Shown here one piece after another: positions 27,188 to 37,010 of a stretch of DNA of 64,000 nt. Position 1 is the first letter of the stretch, and every line of letters starts with the position of its first letter. Source of the DNA: DATATB01 sp036268995 (GTDB lineage: Bacteria > Planctomycetota > Planctomycetia > Pirellulales > PNKZ01). The notes below the pieces were generated by a model. That model was not told the DNA's origin and did not search any database. It saw only the letters and a list, made by a program, of their open reading frames with translations. The stretch lies in NCBI GenBank assembly GCA_036268995.1, contig DATATB010000011.1:26203-90202 (forward strand), in the 5' to 3' direction. The position numbers were made by a program, and so were the translations under genes.

Positions 27188-27588
27188 TCCTGGCAGCGGC
27201 TTTGCTCGCTTCCCGCGCTTCCCTTCTTTTCCGCGTCGCGATCCTAATCGCGACTTCGGCGGCGATAGCAGCTTCGTTCATTGCTGCGATTTCCGGTTTC
27301 TTCATCGGCAGTTGCAACCGCAAGCGGGCCGCCGGCCGGCCGCTGTGAATATGCGGTGACTTTTCCGATTTTGACGATTCCTGAAAGTTTAACGGCTGAT
27401 AGGCCGATAGATAGCGTGCCGTGAAGTCTCTACTCGGGGGATGCGCGCAGCCAGCAGGCTGCTAAGCAATCTCCGAAGAATGCCTCACGCATGCCGACCA
27501 GCAGCCGCCTTTCGGGCGACAGCAATCGGCCGGTATCCGACTCGCGATCCTTCGGGAAGTCCGAAAAACCAGCAGGGAAGCGGAATTC
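27188..27588. other. 401-bp intergenic region
   Basis: No gene recognised. It contains the hairpin at 27235-27254 and, at 27371, a TTGACG without a convincing -10 at normal spacing, so a promoter for the TolC-like gene is only suspected. Confidence 0.4.
27235..27254. terminator. Hairpin after the DUF1501-cytochrome operon
   Basis: GTCGCGAT (27235-27242), CCTA loop, ATCGCGAC (27247-27254): a perfect 8-bp stem 47 bases after the operon's last stop. No T-run follows. Confidence 0.5.
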
Positions 27589-29856
27589 ATGAGCCGGCAA
27601 GCAATCGCCTTGGTCCTCGCGTTCGCGTCTGTCACCGTGTCGTTGAGCGGCTGCACGCCCACGCAGCCGTTCTATTTCATGGATGACAAGGATCTCTCGC
27701 ACTACAAGGGCGTGGCGACGCAGATCGAAACGCCGGACGTTGATTCCGACCGGATCAACGAAGTTCAGGACGCCCAGCCGCCGCTAACGGTGGCCAACGC
27801 CGAGGCGCGTGAGATCTGGGATTTGACGCTGCAAGAGGCGATCCAGATTGCCGTCTCCAACAGCAAGGTGATGCGTTCGCTGGGCGTGCAGGCATTCGTG
27901 CCCACGACATTCTCGGGCGGCACGCGCTTCGGCGACCCGACGCGTTTGTCCACCACGCCGACGAGCGTGCCCTCGACGTACACGCCTTCGATTATCGAGA
28001 GCGATCCGCGCTTCGGCACCGAAGCGGCGCTATCGGCCTTCGACGCACAGTTGAGCAGCAGCTTGTTCTGGTACAAGAACGATCAGCCGCAGAACATCAG
28101 CAACACTTCGGCCCTGTCGTTGTACCAGGCTTCGATCTTTCGCCAGGACCTGATGCAGGACCAAACGCAGATCAGCAAGCGGCTGGTCACCGGTGGTACG
28201 GCTTACCTGCGCCAATACACGATCTACAACCAGAACAATAACGGCGCGAACATCTACCCCAGCGTGTGGACGCCGTATATCGAAGCCGAGTTCTCGCACC
28301 CCTTGTTGCAGGGGGCCGGCACACAGTTCAACCGCATCGCCACGTCGGCCCAGACGGGCTCCAGCGGCGGCAACAACATCCCCGGTTATTACAATGGCGT
28401 GGTCATCGCCCGCATCAATCACGACATTGCCCTGGCCGACCTCGAGGTGGGAGCACGCAACCTGGTGGACGAAGTGGAGACGGCCTACTGGCGTCTGTAC
28501 TTCAACTATCGCGACCTGGACGCCAAGATGGTCGGCCGCGACAGCGCCTTGCAGACCTGGCGCAAGATCCACGCCTTGTTCCAGGAAAGTGCGCGTGGCG
28601 GCGAAGCGGAAAAGGAAGCCCAGGCACGGGCCCAGTACTTTCTGTTCCGCGGCCAGGTCGAGGCCGCGCTGAGCGACCTGTACACGTCCGAGAACCAGGT
28701 CCGGTTCATCATGGGCCTGGCGGCCACCGACGGCCGGTTGATCCGTCCGTCCGACGAGCCGACCACCGCCCGGGTGCAGTTCGATTGGTACGAAGTACAC
28801 GCCGAGGCCCTGGCCCGCAGCCCCGAACTGCGGCAAGAGCGGTGGCGCGTGAAGCAGCACGAGCTGCAACTGGCCGCCAGCAAGAGCTTCCTGCTGCCGA
28901 CCTTGAACGTCGATGCCTTGTATCGCTGGCGCGGTTTTGGCAACAACTTGGGCGGCCCGGTCCAAAGTGGCATCTACGGCAGTCCGACCAGTCCACCTTT
29001 CCAAAATGCCTATCAAACCCTGCTTAGCGGTGCCTTCCAGGAATGGCAGTTAGGTTTCAACTTCAACATGCCGCTGGGCTTCCGCCAGGGTCTGGCCGCC
29101 GTGCGGAACGAACAATTGCAACTGGCCCGCGAACGCGCGGTCTTGCAAGACCAGGAACTAGAGCTTTCACACCAATTGGCCAACGCGATTCGCAGCCTCG
29201 ACCGCTTCTATATGTTGAGCCAGACGAACTTCAATCGTCGCGTCGCCTCGCAAAAGCAGGTGGATGCGGTCCGGGCTGCTTACGAGACGCAAACGGTGAC
29301 GCTCGATTTGTTGCTCGAAGCGCAGCGTGCGCTGGCCGACTCGGAGAGTACTTATTACGATGCACTGTCGCTGTATAATCTGGCGATTTGCCAAGTTCAT
29401 TTGCGCAAGAATTCGCTGCTGGAATACAATGGCGTACACATGGCCGAAGGGCCCTGGGCAGACAAAGCGTACTTCGACGCACGCAAGCGGGCCCGCGAAC
29501 GCGACGCCGGGTTGTTCGTCAACTACGGCTTCGCCCGACCCAACGTGATCAGCCGCGGCGCGATCAACCAGTTCTACGGCCGCGACAATGGTGTGATTCC
29601 AGACAACGGTGGCAACAACCAATCGGGCGAGAATATTCCGGCCGGCAAACTGACTCCTGAGCCGGGCAATATCCCGGGCGGCGATGATGGCACTCCGCCG
29701 GCGTCGGCCCCGGCCGGAAAAGAGGCCGGATTGCCTTCGGGTGACTTCAACGCCGCACTCAATAACGCGCCAGCCAACGACGATGAAGCTATCCAGGATT
29801 ATTCGATTGGTCGAGCTAATCAGTCTACTCCAGGTTGGACGGGGACAAAACGTTAG
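27589..29856 (+). CDS. TolC/OEP-family outer-membrane lipoprotein
   Basis: 755 residues. The lipoprotein signal is clear: hydrophobic ALVLAFASVTVSLSGC with lipobox LSGC (Cys22). Outer-membrane efflux protein features follow: LQEAIQIAVSNSKVMRSLG near the start, long helical pairs (YWRLYFNYRDLDAKMVGRDS; LARERAVLQDQELELSHQLA) and the family ending YYDALSLYNLAICQVHLRKN. An extra ~120-residue Gly/Pro/Asn-rich tail follows the OEP part. It should form the outer-membrane channel of a tripartite pump or type I exporter; no adaptor or pump gene is adjacent. Its last 74 bases overlap, out of frame, the N-terminus of the WYL regulator gene. Confidence 0.9.
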   Translation: MSRQAIALVLAFASVTVSLSGCTPTQPFYFMDDKDLSHYKGVATQIETPDVDSDRINEVQDAQPPLTVANAEAREIWDLTLQEAIQIAVSNSKVMRSLGVQAFVPTTFSGGTRFGDPTRLSTTPTSVPSTYTPSIIESDPRFGTEAALSAFDAQLSSSLFWYKNDQPQNISNTSALSLYQASIFRQDLMQDQTQISKRLVTGGTAYLRQYTIYNQNNNGANIYPSVWTPYIEAEFSHPLLQGAGTQFNRIATSAQTGSSGGNNIPGYYNGVVIARINHDIALADLEVGARNLVDEVETAYWRLYFNYRDLDAKMVGRDSALQTWRKIHALFQESARGGEAEKEAQARAQYFLFRGQVEAALSDLYTSENQVRFIMGLAATDGRLIRPSDEPTTARVQFDWYEVHAEALARSPELRQERWRVKQHELQLAASKSFLLPTLNVDALYRWRGFGNNLGGPVQSGIYGSPTSPPFQNAYQTLLSGAFQEWQLGFNFNMPLGFRQGLAAVRNEQLQLARERAVLQDQELELSHQLANAIRSLDRFYMLSQTNFNRRVASQKQVDAVRAAYETQTVTLDLLLEAQRALADSESTYYDALSLYNLAICQVHLRKNSLLEYNGVHMAEGPWADKAYFDARKRARERDAGLFVNYGFARPNVISRGAINQFYGRDNGVIPDNGGNNQSGENIPAGKLTPEPGNIPGGDDGTPPASAPAGKEAGLPSGDFNAALNNAPANDDEAIQDYSIGRANQSTPGWTGTKR

Positions 29857-30757
29857 CTCGCTGGCCCAAGGCTGCGGAGTCTGCCGCCGCACCATCTTTC
29901 GCGATCTCGACGTGTTGCGGGCGGCCAGCGTGCCGGTGGAGTTCGATGGCGAAGGCGGGCGCTACCGGCTGCGCGGCTCGCATCTGCTGCCGCCCACCAA
30001 TTTCACGCCGCAGGAAGCCCTGTCGCTGTTGGTGCTGTGCCACGAGTTGGGCCGGGCCGGCGGGATTCCCTGTCAGGGGCCGGCTGCCAAGGCGGCCGTC
30101 AAACTGGAAAGCAACCTGCCGCCGCGCCTGCGCGACTATCTTCGCGACGCCACGCAAGCCGTGCGCATCCGCCTGGACGCCAGCAATCCGCTGGCGTCGC
30201 ACGAATCCGTCTACGACCAACTGCTGGTGGCGGCCGCCCAGCGGCGGCAGGTGCGGATCGAGTACGACAGCCTCACCGAGTGGAGCCGCATCAGCACCCG
30301 GCTGAGCCCCTACCGCTTGCTGTTCAGCCGGCGTAGCTGGTACATCGTGGGCCGATCGTCGCTGCATCGCGGCGTGCGGACGTTCAACCTGTCGCGCGTC
30401 CACAGCCTCGAGCCGCTGGACACCGGGTTCAACCTCCCCCGCGGTTTTAGCATCGAACGCTATTTGCGCAACGCCTGGCACCTGATCCCCGAGCGCGGCG
30501 GCGACCAGCACGTAGTGATTCGCTTCGAAAAGATGGTGGCCCAGAACGTGGCCGAAGTCGCCTGGCACAAGACGCAGCGGGTGCGCCTGCTCAGCGACGG
30601 GCGGCTCGATTTTCACGTCACCGTCTCCGGCCTGCACGAGATCTCCTGGTGGGTGCTCGGCTATGGCGACCAGGCCGAAGTGCTGCGTCCCAAAAAGCTC
30701 CGCGATCTCGTCGTGCAGCGTGCCCAGAGCATGCTCAAGCGCTACGAGCCCTCCTAA
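29783..30757 (+). CDS. WYL-domain transcriptional regulator with DeoR/HTH-11-type N-terminus
   Basis: 324 residues from ATG 29783. N-terminal winged HTH: SRIIRLVELISLLQVGRGQN, then CGVCRRTIFRDLDVLRAASV with the recognition helix. The WYL domain spans about 150-240 (VRIEYDSLTEWSRISTRLSP; SWYIVGRSSLHRGVRTFNLS), followed by the WCX-type C-terminal extension (DQHVVIRFEKMVAQNVAEVA ending LVVQRAQSML). WYL proteins sense nucleic acid or other ligands and regulate defence, DNA-repair or metabolic genes. The start must be here because the HTH is conserved from residue 3, so the 74-bp overlap with the TolC-like gene is real. It may regulate that gene, itself or the downstream glycosylation genes; no operator was identified. 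Confidence 0.9.
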   Translation: MKLSRIIRLVELISLLQVGRGQNVSSLAQGCGVCRRTIFRDLDVLRAASVPVEFDGEGGRYRLRGSHLLPPTNFTPQEALSLLVLCHELGRAGGIPCQGPAAKAAVKLESNLPPRLRDYLRDATQAVRIRLDASNPLASHESVYDQLLVAAAQRRQVRIEYDSLTEWSRISTRLSPYRLLFSRRSWYIVGRSSLHRGVRTFNLSRVHSLEPLDTGFNLPRGFSIERYLRNAWHLIPERGGDQHVVIRFEKMVAQNVAEVAWHKTQRVRLLSDGRLDFHVTVSGLHEISWWVLGYGDQAEVLRPKKLRDLVVQRAQSMLKRYEPS

Positions 30758-30958
30758 CGGAGCCAAGCGCGTCGCTTCGGGAGTTGGCGATAGCACCGCT
30801 AGCCTGTACCGAAGAGTCCAGCCAGCAACTGGCATTGACGCATGCTGGCGGATGAATCAACTTACGCGCTGAATGGTAACCACCGATACCATGCTCACGC
30901 GCGGCTGGCAGGCGCGATTGTGGCTTGCGCCGAAGTCCTGGCTGGCGGAGGACCTCCG

Positions 30959-32092
30959 ATGATGCACGTCCAAGAATCAGCTTGCTTTGAAGCAGCCGAT
31001 CAAACGGCGCGGCGCCAGCCAAGCGTGTCCGTCGTGCTTTCGTTCTTTAACGAGCAAGAAGTGCTTCCCGAGCTGATTCAACGGCTGCGCGCGGTGCTCG
31101 GCCAGCAGCAACGATCCGGCCGAATCGCCAGCTACGAATTGATTTTCGTCAACGACGCGTCGACCGATCATTCGCTCGAGGTCCTCTTGCGCGAGGCAGC
31201 CGGCCTCGACGACATTCGCGTCTTGAATATGTCGCGCAATTTCGGTGTCAGCCCCTGCGTGCTGGCCGGCATGCAGCACGCTTCCGGCGATGCCGTGATT
31301 TACATGGACGCTGATCTCCAGGATCCACCCGAGGTGATCCCGGAGTTGATTCGCGCTTGGACCGACAATCCGGGCATCGAGGTAGTCCATACCGTCCGGC
31401 GCTCCCGCGCCGGCGAGTCGCGGGCCAAGCTCTGGCTGACGCGCTGCGGCTATTGGATTCTGCGCCAGGTCGCCAATGTCGATCTCCGCATCGAAGCCGG
31501 AGATTTCAAGCTCCTGTCGCGTTGCGCCGTGACGCATCTAGTCGCGCTGGGGGAGAAAAAACCCTTCATGCGAGGGCTGGTGAGCTGGATCGGCTTCCCG
31601 CAGGCCGAAGTGTACTACGACCGCTCGCCGCGTTTCGCTGGCAAGACCAAGTTCTTCGTGTGCGGCCGCAAAGTCGTTCGAAATTTCCTCGAATCCGCGC
31701 TGATTTCGTTTTCGGACACGCCCCTGCAGTTAGCCACCTATGCCGGGCTGGCCTCGTCCCTGGCGGCTTTCGCCTTGCTGCTACACGTGCTATTCGAAAA
31801 GCTGGCCGGCCACAATATTCCGGGATGGACGGCGATCATGACCGCCGTGTTATTCATTGGCGGAATCCAGATGTCCCTGCAGGGCATGATGGGCTTGTAC
31901 ATCGGCTCGATTTACCAGGAAGTCAAACGGCGGCCCAACTACATCGTCGCCAGCAGCTACGGCCTGCCGAACCCGGTAGGGGTCGAGCTGACGAGGCGTT
32001 CAACGGATCTTTCAGGGCAACGCCGGCCGGCGCGGCCGCACGTGGCCGCGAATCCCAGCCGGCCACGGTCCGAGGTGGCGCAAGGCGGTTGA
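30959..32092 (+). CDS. GtrB/DPMS-like GT2 polyprenyl-phosphate glycosyltransferase
   Basis: 377 residues. GT-A domain: VSVVLSFFNEQEVLPEL, FVNDASTDHS (65-72), metal-binding DAD at 117-119 in VIYMDADLQDPPEVI, and the K-x-x-x-R-like acceptor segment RCGYWILRQVANVDLRIEAG. Two C-terminal transmembrane helices (LATYAGLASSLAAFALLLHV; TAVLFIGGIQMSLQGMMGLY) match the GtrB/bactoprenol glucosyltransferase layout. It would load a sugar from a nucleotide donor onto a polyprenyl phosphate on the cytoplasmic face. ATG 30959 has GGAGG 8 bases upstream; the frame is open back to 30842 but that extension is not family-like. A basic ~35-residue tail is extra. The next gene resembles GtrII, the usual partner type. 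Confidence 0.9.
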   Translation: MMHVQESACFEAADQTARRQPSVSVVLSFFNEQEVLPELIQRLRAVLGQQQRSGRIASYELIFVNDASTDHSLEVLLREAAGLDDIRVLNMSRNFGVSPCVLAGMQHASGDAVIYMDADLQDPPEVIPELIRAWTDNPGIEVVHTVRRSRAGESRAKLWLTRCGYWILRQVANVDLRIEAGDFKLLSRCAVTHLVALGEKKPFMRGLVSWIGFPQAEVYYDRSPRFAGKTKFFVCGRKVVRNFLESALISFSDTPLQLATYAGLASSLAAFALLLHVLFEKLAGHNIPGWTAIMTAVLFIGGIQMSLQGMMGLYIGSIYQEVKRRPNYIVASSYGLPNPVGVELTRRSTDLSGQRRPARPHVAANPSRPRSEVAQGG

Positions 32093-32200
32093 GCGGGCAG
32101 TGCTTGCTGCAAGCGCTGCCAGGCCGGGCGTTGCCCGCAAACGAGATAGGCCGATTGCGAAGAGCCGGCCCGATAACCTTTAAGTTCGAGGTGGTGACAA

Positions 32201-33961
32201 ATGAAAATGGCATGGCGGTACATCGCGCGGTTTTCACTGGCGTGGCTCTGCTCATTCGTCTATTTGCTCGCCATTTATTTTCCCGCCGCTTCCATTCCCT
32301 TTGCCCATCAAGATCAATACCGCTATTTCATCGCCTACGGGCGCAACAACGAAGCGGTGAAGCAGAGCCGCGACGGCGACACACAGGGAGACTGGTTGCG
32401 CTTGATCGGACGGCCGGTTGCCGCCGAACTGGAGTACCAAATCTACAAACGCGTAAACACGGTGAGCGACCTGACTGCCGTCCGCGTGTTCGGCATCGGG
32501 CTGTTCGCCGCCGCCATGGCGATGTTTTTCTGCTATTTGTGCGAATTCAGACTCACCGCCGCCTCGGCATTCTGCCTGGCCGGCGCCGTGTTTGCGCTGC
32601 CGGGCGTGCAATTCTCGGTCTGCATGGCTTCGTACAACCACCCGGTGGCCCACATCCTGGCTTTGGCAAGCGCACTATTCATGCGGTTGGGCAGCCGGCT
32701 GGCAGCCGGCAAAAAGCACTGGTACCTGGATTATCGGCTGATTGCTTGCTATACGCTGTCGGTCGTGCTGCTGGTAGTCGCGCAATTATCATATCCACCC
32801 AGCTCATTTGTCGTCCTGTTTCTCATCGGAGCGGAAATTGCGCTGCAGGGGACTGCCGAGTGGGCGACCACTCGACGTCATTTGATCCGTGATACGGCGC
32901 TGCTCGTCCTCGCTTGCGTCGTCTATTACTTGATCATCAAGCACTATTACGATTCACAAGGTGGGCATCCTCATCTCGGCTATCAGATCGAAATGAACCT
33001 GGATCTGGCCGATCGTCTTCGCGGTTTCGTGGAACTATTGTTGTGGCCGATGTTCAATCTGTGGAATGTGCACGTCAGCACGCGGCTGGGCGTTGCGGTC
33101 GCCGGTTTCCTGGTTTCGGGGCTGGGCGTGATGTTTTGCCGCCAGCTCAGACCGGCGCGCCGCATTCCGCGGCAGATGCTCCCTGCCGCATCCCAGGCTT
33201 CCACGACGCGGGCGTCCGTGCGGTGGGCGAAGCCCCTCCGGCGACTCGGCCGAGGGCTGCAACTCATCGTCGCAATCGGGGGCGTTCTAGTACTGTCCGA
33301 AACAACTTTTATCGCCGCGCAGGTCAGGTGGACGCTCTACCGCACGCATTTCGCGTCCGCCGGCATCACGGTGCTGTTGCTGGCGGGCGCCGTTATGTGC
33401 TGGAGCCGCTTGCTTGCTCCACGCTGGCGCAGCAAGGCCGCCGCCGTGCTGGCCTGGGGCATGTTGTGCGGCGCGGGATTCGTGGCTCATGGCAACGTAT
33501 TGATGAACAGCCTGAATGACCGCCTTGAGTTGAGTTTCATTGGTTCGCAAATCGCGGCGCATGCCGGCGAGCCGATTAGCCGTATCCATGTCATCCAGGC
33601 TGTCAATGAGAGTTTTACCTTTAACGGGCGCGAGATCGTGCTATCCGGCGACGAGTTCAATGTGCCGTCGACACGACAGCCGGGTTTCATTGGTACCGCG
33701 GTCCGAACGGCCTTGCAGACCGTTTTTCAGCGCGACTCATTCCGTATTTGCGACGTTGCACACACGATCGCGGGCATTCAGTCGGCCGATAGCCAGGCGA
33801 TCACCATCACCTACTCGGCACATGGCGAGCCGGTCCTGCCCTCTCCCCATACGGTGGTCATCGACATGGACGCCCTGCTGCGAATCGAGGCGCCGACCAA
33901 ACGGCCGTGGGCTCCCCCGCTAACAACCGCCAGCGCCCCCGGCTCGCAGGCGGCGCGTTAG
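32201..33961 (+). CDS. Polytopic membrane protein, GtrII-like glucosyltransferase candidate
   Basis: 586 residues with about ten hydrophobic helices (FSLAWLCSFVYLLAIYF; AVRVFGIGLFAAAMAMFFCY; LIACYTLSVVLLVVAQLSYP; GITVLLLAGAVMC). The periplasmic-loop motif FAHQDQYRYFIAYGRN, with an early acidic residue, and the following GDWLRLIGRPVAAELEYQIY resemble the D/E-rich first loop and R-P motif of GtrII-type (PF14264) and other GT-C transferases. GtrII enzymes move a sugar from polyprenyl phosphate to a glycan on the outer face. The preceding gene is the matching GtrB-like enzyme. A soluble C-terminal ~120 residues (LSFIGSQIAAHAGEPISRIH) is extra. Assignment to GtrII is by pattern only; a generic GT-C membrane transferase is the alternative. 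A purine-rich GAGGTGG lies upstream of ATG 32201. Confidence 0.6.
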   Translation: MKMAWRYIARFSLAWLCSFVYLLAIYFPAASIPFAHQDQYRYFIAYGRNNEAVKQSRDGDTQGDWLRLIGRPVAAELEYQIYKRVNTVSDLTAVRVFGIGLFAAAMAMFFCYLCEFRLTAASAFCLAGAVFALPGVQFSVCMASYNHPVAHILALASALFMRLGSRLAAGKKHWYLDYRLIACYTLSVVLLVVAQLSYPPSSFVVLFLIGAEIALQGTAEWATTRRHLIRDTALLVLACVVYYLIIKHYYDSQGGHPHLGYQIEMNLDLADRLRGFVELLLWPMFNLWNVHVSTRLGVAVAGFLVSGLGVMFCRQLRPARRIPRQMLPAASQASTTRASVRWAKPLRRLGRGLQLIVAIGGVLVLSETTFIAAQVRWTLYRTHFASAGITVLLLAGAVMCWSRLLAPRWRSKAAAVLAWGMLCGAGFVAHGNVLMNSLNDRLELSFIGSQIAAHAGEPISRIHVIQAVNESFTFNGREIVLSGDEFNVPSTRQPGFIGTAVRTALQTVFQRDSFRICDVAHTIAGIQSADSQAITITYSAHGEPVLPSPHTVVIDMDALLRIEAPTKRPWAPPLTTASAPGSQAAR

Positions 33962-34237
33962 CGGTCGTTGGCGCCGAGCGAGTACGCGCGCTCCCATCTC
34001 AACCGTTCGATCGCCGAGCGCGCCAAATCGGATCGTTTCGCTGGCCGAGATATCAAGCTGGCAGCACGCACTACTGCCATTGACCCAAACTGCCTGGCAG
34101 ATTCTGATGCCGCCCGAATTCTGGTTTCTGGCGGCCCGCAACTTAAGTGCCGGTTGCATTGGCCGCCGACCATGCCTGCGGCTTGCTCGATGGCAGTCGT
34201 AAAGACGTCCAGTTAATTAGTTTGGGACGCCCCGCTT

Positions 34238-36871
34238 ATGAACCAACGACTGATCGTGCGGGCCTTGCGTAACCGGCCATTCGCGATGCTGATGCTGTTC
34301 ATCGTGGTGACCTCCGGCTTCATGCTGTACCGGAACTCGGACGTTTTCGTGTGGAACGACACGCCGGGCTTGATCAGCTTCAATCGACCCGGGGCGAAAA
34401 CCTGGCCAAGAGCGGCCAAACTATTGGTCGCGCTGCGGGAAGAATGGGCCGGCGATCCCATCCGGAACGCCAAAGTCCGCCTTCATGCCGCCTTTACAAA
34501 TACGGGCGACGGATACCGGCCGTTGGACCAGGTATTCAGCGGTTTGTCTCGGGATATATCGCAAATTACCGGGCCTACGATTTGGCAGCTACTGATCGCG
34601 GGCAGTGCGTGCGGGGCCTTTGCGGTCTGTCTCTTTTTGGTAGCCAGGCGGTTTGCCAAGCACGATGCAACGGCCCTGCTGGCCGTAGTGCTGATGCTGG
34701 GAGCTCCGCCGCTGGTGAGCGCCTCGTGGCTGGTCATCGCCGGGCTACAGGTTCTCGTGCCGTTGTTGATCTGCCTGGCGCTATTGCTGTATTGGCAAAT
34801 CGTCGAGTCGCCGCGCCGCCGTAGGTTCAATGTCTGCGCCCTGGCCGCGGTCTTGTTTTTTGGCCCGTGGTGCCGCGAGTTCTGCGGCATCAGTTGTCTG
34901 CTGATCGCCTTTTTGGAGTTGCAGCGCACTTGGGGCCGCACCTGGCGTCCCACGCCGCTGCTGGCGATGGCCGGAATCTTCTTCTTGCACGCCGTGTTTC
35001 CGACGGCAATCGTCAAACTCCTATTTCTTCCCGAACTTCCGCTGCTGCCGGTAAGCCGGCTGGGCCGCCTGGGGTCGTCCCTGCAATCGCAGGGGATGCA
35101 CTGGTGGATGGCATGGCAGTTTCTGCCGCTGGTTCCGCCCTTGCTCATGCTGCTGGCGATCTGCAATGGACTTCGACGCGCGGGCCGAGAATTGGTTTTC
35201 GAGCGGCCGCGTTGCTGGTCGGATTGGAAAGCCCACGGCTGGCGGTACTGCACCACCGGCGTCGTCCCCTGGCTGTGGCTGGCCGTGGTGTTGACCCTTT
35301 GCTTTTGTCGCCTCGACAGCAGTCAGCAGTCGATTTTCGCGACCGCGCCAACTCCTGTGGTTAGCGCGCCGTACGTCTTGGGTTTTGCCTTGTGTTTGTA
35401 TGTCGCGATTGTCGGTCTGCAGGTCGACATGTTCCTGGTGGTCTGGTTCCTGCTGGCGTTCGTGCCGCTGATGCGCGTAGTCGTAGAGATCGTGCACTTT
35501 ATTTATCCCCTGGTGCCGGCCTCGATCATTCTGGCCTGCACGGTCGAATCGCTTTGGCAATGGGCCGCGGCGCAGCGGGGCTGGCTGCGCGGCGTTCGCT
35601 ATGCGCTAACTTTGGCAATCGGCGTCATCGTGATCGACCAGGCGCTGGTCTGGTACGGAACCTACCGCGTGATGCACGGCGAAGCCGCGGCGATTCGCGC
35701 GGTGGCGGCCGAACTGCGCCAGCGAATTCCCCAGGGTTCGTTGGTGATCGGCAATGTGGTTCACGCGACCGAAATTCAATGGGCCGCAAACAACCATTAC
35801 CATGATCTTTGTTCCGTACCCTGGGGCCACGGCCGCCCAGGAGACGTCGTGGACGAGGAGAGTAAATTGGACCAGCTCCTGGCCGAGTCCCAATCGCAGA
35901 ACAAGGTGTATTTCCTCGACTGCGACTTCGACTACCTGCCGTGGAAAATAGTCCATCGGCACAAGTTCGTGCATCAACTCGAAGTCGAAAAACAAGCACT
36001 GGGCAAGCTGCATGTCTATTCCGCGCGGTATCCCTTCGTGGATCCGTTGCGTCATTTAGTGGGCCGGCCGAACGTCCCCTATCTCGGTCCGCCCGACTTG
36101 GAAAACGACTTTTACAGGGGGCATGCCATCGATGGCTCCTGGTTCACGGACGAAGTCTATGCCGAGTATCACCTGTACGAGGTGACCGGCACGCGCGTCG
36201 TCGACCCCACCCCGACCTTGGCGCTGGCCGACGTGCACGGGTTTAACATTATCGCCTGCGATCACAAGTTCTTCGGCCTGCCGTTATCCGGCGGAGCATT
36301 CGATCTGAAAAAGGCGCGAAACCACCAGTATGCGGTGTGTCTCGAGGGAGCCAGCGTCGAAGAAGTCAAACGGTTGATTGAGGCCGCACCCGATATCAGC
36401 GCCAGTCCGGCCGTCGACGACTCGGCCCCGCGCCTCGCATGCCCAAACGTGCGCGGGTGCAACATCATCGCCTGTGGTGGCAAATTCTTTGGCCTGCCTT
36501 TTTCCGCCGGAGCGTTCGATCTGCAAAAAGCGCGAGATCACCAGTACGCGGTATGTTTCGAGGGAACCAGCGTGGAAGAAGTCAAACGGTTGATTGAGGC
36601 CGCACCCGAAATCGGCGCCAGGCCGGCCGCCGACGACTCGACCCCGCGCTTGGCACGTCCAAACGTGCACGGGTGCAACATCATTGCCTGTGATGGCACC
36701 TTCTTTGGGCTGCCCTTTTCCGCCGGCGCATTCGATCTGAAAAAAGCGCGGAACCACCAGTACGCGGTGTGTTTCGAGGGAACCAGCGTCGAGCAGGTGA
36801 AGCGTTTGATCGAGGCCTCGCTCGCGCCCGCGGTCAGCCGCAAGTCCAACGGCGCCCCCGCCGCGAAATGA
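34238..36871 (+). CDS. Polytopic membrane protein type A (A1) with three C-terminal FNIIAC modules
   Basis: 877 residues, no confident family. About 10-12 transmembrane helices occupy residues 14-475. The first extracytoplasmic loop holds NDTPGLISFNRPGAKTW and GYRPLDQ (92-98); an early Asp plus an R-P-L motif is reminiscent of GT-C glycosyltransferases. Residues 480-660 are a soluble domain (SLVIGNVVHATEIQWA; VYFLDCDFDYLPW; FVDPLRHL; GPPDLENDFY). Residues ~666-877 are three tandem copies of a 72-residue module, HGFNIIACDHKFFGLPLSGG-AFDLKKA-x-HQYAV-x-EVKRLIEA, repeating every 216 bp. The stop overlaps an ATGA that opens a 41-codon micro-ORF. Role proposed from context: membrane glycosyltransferase or modifier of a surface glycan. 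Function is not established. Confidence 0.6.
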   Translation: MNQRLIVRALRNRPFAMLMLFIVVTSGFMLYRNSDVFVWNDTPGLISFNRPGAKTWPRAAKLLVALREEWAGDPIRNAKVRLHAAFTNTGDGYRPLDQVFSGLSRDISQITGPTIWQLLIAGSACGAFAVCLFLVARRFAKHDATALLAVVLMLGAPPLVSASWLVIAGLQVLVPLLICLALLLYWQIVESPRRRRFNVCALAAVLFFGPWCREFCGISCLLIAFLELQRTWGRTWRPTPLLAMAGIFFLHAVFPTAIVKLLFLPELPLLPVSRLGRLGSSLQSQGMHWWMAWQFLPLVPPLLMLLAICNGLRRAGRELVFERPRCWSDWKAHGWRYCTTGVVPWLWLAVVLTLCFCRLDSSQQSIFATAPTPVVSAPYVLGFALCLYVAIVGLQVDMFLVVWFLLAFVPLMRVVVEIVHFIYPLVPASIILACTVESLWQWAAAQRGWLRGVRYALTLAIGVIVIDQALVWYGTYRVMHGEAAAIRAVAAELRQRIPQGSLVIGNVVHATEIQWAANNHYHDLCSVPWGHGRPGDVVDEESKLDQLLAESQSQNKVYFLDCDFDYLPWKIVHRHKFVHQLEVEKQALGKLHVYSARYPFVDPLRHLVGRPNVPYLGPPDLENDFYRGHAIDGSWFTDEVYAEYHLYEVTGTRVVDPTPTLALADVHGFNIIACDHKFFGLPLSGGAFDLKKARNHQYAVCLEGASVEEVKRLIEAAPDISASPAVDDSAPRLACPNVRGCNIIACGGKFFGLPFSAGAFDLQKARDHQYAVCFEGTSVEEVKRLIEAAPEIGARPAADDSTPRLARPNVHGCNIIACDGTFFGLPFSAGAFDLKKARNHQYAVCFEGTSVEQVKRLIEASLAPAVSRKSNGAPAAK

Positions 36872-36993
36872 TCAAGATTGACACAACTCACTGGCATGAC
36901 TCTCATACGCCGCACGTGTATACCGGCGCCGCTGGCAATGTCGCCGTACCGATTGTGCAGCGGGGACGGTTCCAGCAACCGATGACATATTAA
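36868..36993 (+). other. ATGA-coupled micro-ORF (41 codons) after A1
   Basis: ATG 36868 overlaps the A1 stop as ATGA and opens a frame beginning MIKIDTTHWHDSHTP. The homologous junction after B1 opens a shorter frame beginning MIEIDTTRWDGSHTP. At the third such junction (42341) the same ATGA start begins the full-length A2 gene. It is probably a relic of an A-type gene start, but it could be translated by coupling. Confidence 0.35.
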
Positions 36994-37010
36994 CTGCGGT
37001 TCGAATAGTA

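Noticed and set aside
27371..27402. TTGACG plus TGATAG as a promoter for the TolC-like gene
   Set aside because: Spacer of 20 bases and a weak -10; not better than chance.
36990..37010. GGTTCGAAT resembling a tRNA T-loop
   Set aside because: Flanks do not pair as a T-stem and no acceptor or anticodon arm is present.
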